Positions 7,097 to 13,208 of a stretch of DNA of 13,208 bases are shown here, one piece after another. The stretch spans positions 1 to 13,208 of the forward strand of contig NZLM01000043.1 of NCBI GenBank assembly GCA_002694245.1. Direction: 5' to 3'. Origin of the DNA: Methanobacteriota archaeon (GTDB taxonomy: Archaea > Thermoplasmatota > Poseidoniia > Poseidoniales > Poseidoniaceae). Made by a program: the position numbers and the translations under genes. The stretch's first letter is position 1; the number at the start of each line of letters is the position of its first letter. The notes beneath the pieces were generated by a model that saw only the letters and a list, made by a program, of their open reading frames with translations, did not search any database and was not told the origin of the DNA.

Positions 7097-10000
7097 TCAT
7101 TGCTGATATTGGTGGCCATAATACGCCCACTGCTCCATCGTCCAGCCTGCTGGCAGACCTCCTGGTGGCAGCGGCGGTGCTCCAGGTGGCACTGCAGCCT
7201 GCACTGGTGCTGGCGCTGCAACTGGCTGCTGGAAGATTTCCTGGGCTCCTCCGTACATTGAGTTAGCAACTGCATCATTTGCAGGAAGTTCATTTGCCCA
7301 ATTTACCATTGTTTCAGGACTTCCTCCACTTCCGCCGCCTTTCATGAATAACAATCCAATCAAGAGGGCAACGATTACTACTGCTATGACAATTAGAATC
7401 ACTGTCAGGTTAAGACTTGATTCTTCAGATACACTATCTCCTGTAGCGGAATCTTCCACACAAGTAGTGTACTTGCACGCATCTTTTCTGTCTTGCTTGA
7501 GTTCTTCTAGTTCTTCAACAGCATCATCATATTCTGAAGATCCAGCATCTAGTCTCTCTATATCTGCTTTCTTGGCTTCAATTGCAGCATCTAGTTCTGC
7601 AACCAAATCAATGACTTCCTCTTCAGTCATGTCTTCAGGACCCGGTGCAGCTTCTGTAGCAGTCCACTTGATGATCGGCTCTTTGTATTCGAATTTGTCA
7701 CCGTTTGCTGCAAGTGCTGTAATCTTGACCAGCTTGACATACCACTGTGCGCCCATACCGTCAGTTAGCTGTCCGTTTGATGGATCGAATGTCCATCCAA
7801 GGCTCTTCATTGTAATGTCATGCTCGTGGATTTCATTTATCATGCACACTTCTTGGCTGCAAACTTGCCATGTGCTTGTCAGTGATGTAATTGTTACATC
7901 GTTCTTATTGAGGAACATTGTTGATTCTGGAACTTCGCCTATGAATACGTTAGCGACATCTACTCTAACATCTGCATCAGGCCCAGCGCCAACGAGTAGT
8001 GGCATGCTGTCATAGACATCAACAACAAGGGTGTACAGGTTAGAGTCGTATCTATCCTCGGCTTGGATAGTAACGGTCTGTAGGCCTGCTGTATCCCAGA
8101 TTAGTGTTAGAGTGTTGTCTAGGAAGTTAACACGGGCAGCACCTGGTGTGGGGTTGCTTGCAGTTACTGTAACTTCGTTAACATCACCGTCTACGTCAGT
8201 CAGGATTTCGTTCAGGAAAATGACCTTTTGAGTACCGACTTTTAATCGTAGATCCTCGAACTCGCTCAAGTCTAATCTTGGAGCGTCATTGACTGGTGTG
8301 ATAGAGATTGTAATCAATTGGTCTGAATACTGCTCTCCATCACTTGCCCTGACGGTTATCGTTGTTTCACCGTTGATGTCCTCATCAGCGGTTTCGTAAT
8401 TCAGTGTAAATCCGTTAAGCTCGACATCGAGTACTTCAGGGTTAGAGTTGTCGACGATAGCTAGCATCAAATTTTCTGCATTGACTACATCACCGTTACT
8501 ATCAGTATCTGACAGGTATGGCAGTAGGAACAAAGAGGAAGAAGATGCTTCGTTTACATACTGCTTCTCTACTCCTGACCATCTTGGTTGACCGTTCTCA
8601 ATTACGTTAAATAGCAGCGTACCAAATGAAGTATCTGTACCATCATCAACTGAAATTTCAATACCTGATGCGGTTGGCTGTCCATTCACAAATCGAATGT
8701 TCTCGAAGTAAACCTCGATTTCTTCAGTGGCTGGGTGCCATGCTACAAAGTTTGGACTTGTACTTGTGATTACAAGTTCGTCCAGTGGTGTTTCAGCATC
8801 CATTACATTAGCGATGATTGAAACCTTGGTACTTGTTTGTACCTTGACTGTTGGAACTGGTTCAGCGGAAATAGTTGGCATAGCATTCTTCAGTTCAAAC
8901 CCGTTTGTTGTGACTTGCCAGTCACTTGTCTGCATTCGGGAGTCAATAGATCTTATTCGTATGTCATATTGACCTGCTCCCATTTCCATGCTTGGCTTGA
9001 CAAGATATTGCCTGTGCTCGTTAGAAGTTCCCTCTTGGAATACCTCTTCACCACCAACAATCATGTCGCCTCCAATCCACTGGTTTTCACCAGCCTGAGA
9101 TACTTCTACATCGAATGTGTAGAATGAGGTATTTACATCAACACCGTCATTGAAAGTTGTCTTGGCTTCGATTAGGAAGTTATCTCCTCTCTCGATTTGG
9201 TTGTTACCAATTACTTGCGCTTTCCTTGCGACTGGCACAAGATCGTGCGGGATTATGGAGGTTGCTTCATTGTTTGAGCTGGATTTGTCTGAAACAAGAT
9301 TGGACAACTCCACTCCGAATGTCGACTGGTAAGCGTTAGCAGGCAGGTTGCTTGTGTCAATCTGACCTGTGAAGGTTTGAGTGTCTCCATTGTTAGCGAA
9401 GTTGGAAAGAGACTGAGTGGATCCTACGTATGTCTTCACATTGTTTGCTTTGTAGAAGAACCTAACATCTCCACCGTCGCTGTATGCATCTACACCGTTG
9501 TTGACGATTGTTGCTTCGATGTTGATTGTGTCACCGTTGATGTAACCACCATTTGGTGCGCTTGGGTTGTCTGTGCTAAGGGTCTTAACTCCAACATCAA
9601 TTGTTGGTGCCATGTTTGAGTCAGCGGCTGAAACAACATTGCGATGGGATGTGTGATCTCCATCCAAAAGCGCAGCGATTGTAAGGAAGTTCTCTGCTGC
9701 AGTAACTCCGCCTCCAGCGCGAACTGTGTTAATTGGAACAGTCCATGACTTTGTCACTGGGTTACCTGCTGTAAGTGTTACAGATTCAAATCCGTTGTTG
9801 TTACCGTTCAATAGCCACTTTTGCCATACGTGGTGAGGATTTGGTGAGCCTCCGGAGTAAGTTTCTGGGGAAGTTTCTTCTGCGACTGCTGCGTAAATGT
9901 AAACAGTTTTTGAACCGCTTCCTGTGTAGGCTGCGGTTATATCGATGTCCATGAAGTTACCGTTCTGTGATTGTAGTACAACCAAAGAGTAGTCGGTTGC

Positions 10001-10474
10001 ATCCTTCATGTTTCCTCCGCTAGTGTAGAAACTGTCGTATGATTGACTACCGACTGTGTAATATTGTCCGGATGGGGCATCTCCAAAGACCGCAACTGGA
10101 ATGCCACCAGAGTATCCTGGAGCGTTTTGAATGTGGGCACGTCGGTTGATTGGTGCATCAGCTGGGTTACCTGTTTGGGACGACTCCCAGAATGATATGT
10201 AGGTGAAGTCTTCAGACTGACTTCCACCTCCTCCGTTAGTGCCGTACAGGTTGTGTAGGTTGGTTGATGCACTCTTACAAGGACCACACCAATATGCACC
10301 CATGTACTCTGCGAAAACGGGGTGCCCGGGACTTGTAGCCTCTTTTACTGTGTTCTCTTCAGATAGTTCAGTAATACTGATTTTATCCTCTGCGATTAAT
10401 CCTCCAAACGATCCAAGTATGCTAAATAACATCAAAGCAACTAAGGAAGTGGCGGTATAACGTACGGTCTTCAT
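7097..10474 (-). CDS. Large secreted, membrane-anchored surface protein: thioredoxin-like/Omp28-like N-terminus, CARDB and cadherin-like domains, coiled coil
   Basis: 1125 residues. A signal peptide (basic MKTVR then a hydrophobic stretch to about residue 28) is followed by a thioredoxin-like region with YWCGPCKSAS (Cys63, Cys66) and a cis-Pro-like GGIPVAVFG (123-131). A beta-rich part with VYIYAAVAEE (191-200) and WQKWLLNG resembles Omp28-type proteins. Residues 290-410 look like a CARDB adhesion domain. Further Ig/cadherin-like domains follow to about 823, one ending in the typical VNDAP (728-732). Residues 949-998 are a charged coiled coil. A transmembrane helix spans about 1021-1044 and leaves an 81-residue cytosolic tail, Pro/Ala-rich and ending LPAGWTMEQWAYYG plus a few residues. 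The Cys occur only as pairs: 63/66 (CxxC), 872/877 and 1000/1005 (both CX4C). Likely an extracellular redox or adhesion protein; the substrate is unknown. First gene of the leftward block. Confidence 0.88.
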   Translation of the reverse strand: MKTVRYTATSLVALMLFSILGSFGGLIAEDKISITELSEENTVKEATSPGHPVFAEYMGAYWCGPCKSASTNLHNLYGTNGGGGSQSEDFTYISFWESSQTGNPADAPINRRAHIQNAPGYSGGIPVAVFGDAPSGQYYTVGSQSYDSFYTSGGNMKDATDYSLVVLQSQNGNFMDIDITAAYTGSGSKTVYIYAAVAEETSPETYSGGSPNPHHVWQKWLLNGNNNGFESVTLTAGNPVTKSWTVPINTVRAGGGVTAAENFLTIAALLDGDHTSHRNVVSAADSNMAPTIDVGVKTLSTDNPSAPNGGYINGDTINIEATIVNNGVDAYSDGGDVRFFYKANNVKTYVGSTQSLSNFANNGDTQTFTGQIDTSNLPANAYQSTFGVELSNLVSDKSSSNNEATSIIPHDLVPVARKAQVIGNNQIERGDNFLIEAKTTFNDGVDVNTSFYTFDVEVSQAGENQWIGGDMIVGGEEVFQEGTSNEHRQYLVKPSMEMGAGQYDIRIRSIDSRMQTSDWQVTTNGFELKNAMPTISAEPVPTVKVQTSTKVSIIANVMDAETPLDELVITSTSPNFVAWHPATEEIEVYFENIRFVNGQPTASGIEISVDDGTDTSFGTLLFNVIENGQPRWSGVEKQYVNEASSSSLFLLPYLSDTDSNGDVVNAENLMLAIVDNSNPEVLDVELNGFTLNYETADEDINGETTITVRASDGEQYSDQLITISITPVNDAPRLDLSEFEDLRLKVGTQKVIFLNEILTDVDGDVNEVTVTASNPTPGAARVNFLDNTLTLIWDTAGLQTVTIQAEDRYDSNLYTLVVDVYDSMPLLVGAGPDADVRVDVANVFIGEVPESTMFLNKNDVTITSLTSTWQVCSQEVCMINEIHEHDITMKSLGWTFDPSNGQLTDGMGAQWYVKLVKITALAANGDKFEYKEPIIKWTATEAAPGPEDMTEEEVIDLVAELDAAIEAKKADIERLDAGSSEYDDAVEELEELKQDRKDACKYTTCVEDSATGDSVSEESSLNLTVILIVIAVVIVALLIGLLFMKGGGSGGSPETMVNWANELPANDAVANSMYGGAQEIFQQPVAAPAPVQAAVPPGAPPLPPGGLPAGWTMEQWAYYGHQYQQ

Positions 10475-10497
10475 AGGTCAAGGTGTGGCAAACATGG

Positions 10498-10505
10498 TAT
10501 ATGAA
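10498..10505 (-). promoter_or_regulatory. Probable TATA box of the 1125-residue surface protein gene
   Basis: On the minus strand the sequence is TTCATATA, centred about 27 bases before the ATG at 10474. This is the spacing expected if transcription starts at the initiation codon. No Shine-Dalgarno motif lies before that ATG (CCTTGACCT precedes it), consistent with a leaderless mRNA. Confidence 0.5.
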
Positions 10506-10525
10506 CATAGCCTATTCTGGACTCT

Positions 10526-10546
10526 ACCCCCTACGGGGGTGTTTTT
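10526..10546 (+). other. GC-rich hairpin followed by T-run in a divergent intergenic region
   Basis: ACCCCC-TAC-GGGGGT forms a 6-base-pair stem with a three-base loop, followed by G and five T. It has the shape of an intrinsic terminator, yet no rightward gene ends before it; it lies between two divergent genes and upstream of trmI. It could be a leader structure, an attenuator, a protein-binding inverted repeat, or the end of an unannotated small RNA. Confidence 0.4.
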
Positions 10547-10583
10547 CATTTCCAAGGGGAATCGTTCTTGAATTAATCCTCCT

Positions 10584-10591
10584 AGGAGTGA
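10584..10591 (+). promoter_or_regulatory. Shine-Dalgarno site of the trmI-type gene
   Basis: AGGAGTGA lies immediately before the ATG at 10593, with four bases between GGAG and the ATG. The site overlaps a perfect 10-base palindrome, CTCCTAGGAG, at 10579-10588. Unlike the divergent surface-protein gene, this gene must have a leadered transcript. Confidence 0.65.
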
Positions 10592-10592
10592 C

Positions 10593-11354
10593 ATGGCTGG
10601 ATTCATTACGTTGATGGAATCCGAAGGGAAGATTCACATTGTTGAGTTGGCTGAAGAATCGGTTAAAATCAAAGGATTGGGTGTCTTTAATCCTCATGAA
10701 TTGCTTAGTGGTTCATCAGTTGGCGAAGAAATTCTAATTGGACAAAAATACCTCACCGTAATGCCATCTAGGCTGCCAGAATTAATCTCAGGTATGGCAA
10801 GAAGGGCACAGACAATATCCCCTAAAGACGCTGGCCAGTTTATTTCTCGCCTAGGAGTCGGCCCGGGTGATGTTGTAGTCGAAGCAGGTCTTGGGTCTGG
10901 AGCTCTTTCAATGCACTTGGCTCGGGTAATGGGAAATAGCGGACATTTGATCACAGCAGAGCCAAGAAATGATCATGCTGAAATCGGCCTGATGAATCTT
11001 GAAAGGGCGTCAAAGTGTTTTCCTGAATTTCCAAAGCACACCCATCTCGAAGGCATGATAGAGGATCTAGTGCCCGATGTTGAAATAGATGCGGTTATTC
11101 TTGATATGCCAGTACACAGACCTGCGATTTTAGCACTTGCAAAAAACATGAAAATCGGTGCCAGAATTGCTTGTTATGCTCCAACTACTGCGCAGTTAGA
11201 AAATTGTTGGGATTCATGTGAAGAAGCCGGTCTTAAAGTCACATGGTGTGGCGAATTAATGGAAAGGCAGTGGGGAAAAACATCGAAAGGTGGTATGCGT
11301 CCTGTAAACGGTCCTTTCGGACATACAGCGTTCTTGCTTTTTGCGCAAAAATAA
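10593..11354 (+). CDS. trmI: tRNA (adenine-N1)-methyltransferase, TrmI/Gcd14 type
   Basis: SAM-dependent enzyme expected to make m1A (positions 57/58) in the T-loop of tRNAs, working as a homotetramer in the cytosol. 253 residues, typical for archaeal TrmI. Residues 1-60 form the small N-terminal beta domain. The family signature MARRAQTISPKDAGQFI (68-84) precedes the Rossmann fold, whose SAM-binding motif I is VVVEAGLGSGALS (94-106). Glu123 in TAEPR is the likely ribose-binding acidic residue. Motif IV reads VILDMPVHRPAI (168-179): the Asp171 is kept, but the usual LDLPxPW continues as PVHR. The C-terminal RPVNGPFGHTAFLLFAQK matches the RP...HTGFLVFARK end of the family. It starts after a good Shine-Dalgarno motif, diverges from the surface-protein gene, and its stop lies three bases from that of the next convergent gene. 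Confidence 0.92.
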   Translation: MAGFITLMESEGKIHIVELAEESVKIKGLGVFNPHELLSGSSVGEEILIGQKYLTVMPSRLPELISGMARRAQTISPKDAGQFISRLGVGPGDVVVEAGLGSGALSMHLARVMGNSGHLITAEPRNDHAEIGLMNLERASKCFPEFPKHTHLEGMIEDLVPDVEIDAVILDMPVHRPAILALAKNMKIGARIACYAPTTAQLENCWDSCEEAGLKVTWCGELMERQWGKTSKGGMRPVNGPFGHTAFLLFAQK

Positions 11355-11357
11355 CTA

Positions 11358-13208
11358 CTATTCAACAACTCTAATTCGAGTTTCACACTTTGGACATGTG
11401 AACCTAAACGGCGGTTCGCTTCCTTCCGGCACCCCGAGTCTTGCTTCACAATTTGTGCACGTGACTTTGTTATACTCATCAACCCTAACTTCGTTTGGTC
11501 CAAGTGGAATCTCCTCTTCTTCAGGTTCCTCTTCGATGATTTCGGTTTTTCTAAACAAACGGATGTACAACATAAGAACAAGTGCCAAACCCCAGCCGGT
11601 TGCCAAAAGAATTCCCGAATTCTTGTTATTCAGCTCAACCATACCCAAATCCAAGCCATTAGGAGGGAGCTCAGGTCCGTTTACTCTTGCGCTAATTTCA
11701 TTTGAATTGTCAATCACTGTCGCACCCTGTACTTGGCTTACTGAACGGATTGTTAGAATTGAATTGAAACCATCTAGATTTAGTGGAGTAAGCATCAATT
11801 TGAAGTCTTGACATCCGCCACTAGAAAGACTGTAACTTTCATTCACTCCGGTTTCTCCTGCTCTAAAGAAAGCACCATCCATTTGTGGTTCATTCTTTCC
11901 AAGTAGCTCAAGTTTCCCTTCAATGAAAACATTAGCAGTGTTACAAACTGTGACTGAGATTGTTTGCTGCTCATTACTTTCATCGAAAATAAGGTTGTAA
12001 TTGTCTACGGTAAAATCTACAACGTCGTTACCCCATACTGGCAGAATTGTGTAAGATTCGCTATTTGTGATTACCATGCTTGATCTTGCGCTTGAAGTAA
12101 GCCTGAATGTTAGAACATTAACACCAGCGTTTTCGTTTGTCCCGATTTGACATGACCATGGTATCGGGTCAGATGCCACATTTGGACCAAGTGTTAGTTC
12201 AATTTCACTTAAACCACAATCTAACTCAACAGAGTTGATTCTCATAACGTCAGTTGAAGTTCCAAGGTTGGTGATTACTACAGTCCCAGAGATTGTTTGC
12301 CCAGGCTCCGCTTCGTTGTCGTCAGAGATTACAACAATCTGTCCATCCGCTATTTGAGAAACAATAGTTATCTCTAATTCTTCATTGATTGTAGAGTCAG
12401 TAGTACTGGTTACTGTCAGGTGTGCATGTAGCCCAGATGTAGGAGCACCTGCTGCAATTTCAGTTACATAGAGAGTAATGCTTTCAGATGCTCCCGGTTC
12501 TAATGTTGTTGAAAGCGTGCTAATTGAGATATCGAAATAATCACTAGATTCTTCCGTGTCTAAGTTAATCACAAATGTTTCTTGAGAAGTGCCTAGATTT
12601 GTTATTTGTACGGACATATTGTTTTGCGCAGTAGGCGAGGCAACAATTCTGTCTTTGCTTGAATCTAGAGATACAGCAACCCTTTCAGTAATCTGTAACT
12701 CAAGTGATATTTGCGTTGAAATCCAATCTGAGTTAAATTCAACAGTAAACATCTGATCTGTAGGTTGTATGCCCTGTTCTGCGTTTAGAATAAGCACGAT
12801 ATCATTGGACTCTCCAGCCGACAGAGTTAGGCTATCTAGCCCAGAAATTACTGAAATTCCACTGGGTAAGCCTGAAATTGCAACATCAAATTCAAGGGTC
12901 TTAGTCCCTTGATTTGAGAGGCTAATAATTGCTGATGAATTATCACCAGGCGTAATTATTAATCGCCCATCTGATGGCCCTTCGATTGATACATCTGCAA
13001 ATTCCTTGACCTCAAACATACCACTGTCTAGGACAGAATTTTCTCCACTATTTGTGGATGACATCGAAAATTGGAGCATGATGTCACCTGTGATTGTGGA
13101 ATCTACTTGCACACCCATTTGAACATACACAGATTCTCCTCTGGACAGTGTAACTGGGTCTGGGTTGGAAAATACAATTCCAGGCTCGTCGATACCTATT
13201 AGCGATAC
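11358..13208 (-). CDS. Secreted multi-Ig-domain surface protein with TM anchor and cytosolic zinc ribbon, 5' end beyond window
   Basis: The frame is open through the right edge; the GTG at 13130 is only an internal codon, since in-frame codons continue upstream (reading VSLIGIDEPGIVFSNPDPV...). About 616 residues are visible. The extracellular part is a tandem of Ig-like beta domains of the NEW3/CARDB type, with repeated phrases such as ISLSNQGTKTLEFDVAISGLPSG, VQITNLGTSQETFVINL and VVITNLGTSTDVMRIN, each followed by a Gly/Pro-rich turn. A transmembrane helix (GILLATGWGLALVLMLYIRLF) is encoded at about 11560-11622. An acidic linker (EEEPEEEE) leads to a C-terminal zinc ribbon, with CTNC and CPKC at 11385-11459. 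A cell-surface or S-layer-associated role is likely; a ligand cannot be named. Convergent with trmI. Confidence 0.88.
   Translation of the reverse strand, partial: VSLIGIDEPGIVFSNPDPVTLSRGESVYVQMGVQVDSTITGDIMLQFSMSSTNSGENSVLDSGMFEVKEFADVSIEGPSDGRLIITPGDNSSAIISLSNQGTKTLEFDVAISGLPSGISVISGLDSLTLSAGESNDIVLILNAEQGIQPTDQMFTVEFNSDWISTQISLELQITERVAVSLDSSKDRIVASPTAQNNMSVQITNLGTSQETFVINLDTEESSDYFDISISTLSTTLEPGASESITLYVTEIAAGAPTSGLHAHLTVTSTTDSTINEELEITIVSQIADGQIVVISDDNEAEPGQTISGTVVITNLGTSTDVMRINSVELDCGLSEIELTLGPNVASDPIPWSCQIGTNENAGVNVLTFRLTSSARSSMVITNSESYTILPVWGNDVVDFTVDNYNLIFDESNEQQTISVTVCNTANVFIEGKLELLGKNEPQMDGAFFRAGETGVNESYSLSSGGCQDFKLMLTPLNLDGFNSILTIRSVSQVQGATVIDNSNEISARVNGPELPPNGLDLGMVELNNKNSGILLATGWGLALVLMLYIRLFRKTEIIEEEPEEEEIPLGPNEVRVDEYNKVTCTNCEARLGVPEGSEPPFRFTCPKCETRIRVVE

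Noticed and set aside
7344..8015. Long Ser/Thr-rich open frame on the plus strand inside the 1125-residue surface protein gene
   Set aside because: It lies opposite a gene with signal peptide, coherent domains and TM helix; the low-complexity composition is what the antisense of such coding sequence gives.
11341..11811. Plus-strand open frame overlapping the end of trmI and the second surface protein
   Set aside because: It is antisense to the TM/zinc-ribbon part of the surface protein, shows no domain pattern and no start signal.
13128..13130. GTG at 13130 as the start of the second surface protein
   Set aside because: The frame continues without a stop to the window edge with the same Ig-like composition, so the gene begins outside the window.
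1..13208. tRNA genes, CRISPR arrays, insertion sequences, phage or integration sites
   Set aside because: No cloverleaf-like segment, no spaced direct repeats, no transposase or integrase coding, and no flanking duplications were seen on either strand.

Overview
The window looks like archaeal chromosome, most likely from a planktonic Thermoplasmatota lineage close to Marine Group II/Poseidoniales. The archaeal assignment rests on a transcription factor B (TFB) C-terminus, ribosomal protein eL40, a membrane-anchored LonB protease, a UPF0147 protein, an archaeal-type A24 prepilin peptidase and a TrmI/Gcd14-type tRNA methyltransferase. The Poseidoniales placement is an inference. It comes from the very long secreted, single-TM-anchored surface proteins, one of which ends in a short GWTMEQW-type tail, together with moderate GC and extreme compactness. 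No search could be run. No RNA gene, mobile element, CRISPR array or integration scar was seen, and no gene-free stretch exceeds about 120 bases.

Layout. Positions 1-1174 read rightward: the end of a TFB gene, a small basic Cys-rich putative zinc protein, and a short beta-propeller-like protein of unknown role. A leftward metallo-beta-lactamase-fold gene (1163-1927) overlaps the last of these tail to tail and has lost most of its metal ligands. Next come the tiny rightward eL40 gene (2014-2163, only 49 codons), a leftward A24 peptidase (2164-3144) and a rightward UPF0147 gene (3225-3494).

A long leftward block follows. In transcription order it holds a 1125-residue secreted protein with thioredoxin-like, Ig/cadherin-like and coiled-coil parts (10474-7097), lonB (7020-4972), and an AI-2E-family membrane protein with a TerB-like cytosolic tail (4915-3497). 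These three could form an envelope-oriented cluster: a surface redox/adhesion protein, a membrane quality-control protease and a transporter. Gaps of 76 and 56 bases mean separate promoters are also possible.

The right end holds a rightward trmI-type gene (10593-11354) and, convergent with it, a second secreted multi-Ig surface protein running off the window edge (11358-13208). That protein carries a zinc ribbon on its cytosolic tail.

The most noteworthy points are the apparent MBL pseudoenzyme, the cytosolic zinc ribbon on a surface protein, the TerB-like extension of the AI-2E protein, the exported thioredoxin-like domain, and four convergent gene pairs whose ends touch or overlap, leaving no room for intergenic terminators.
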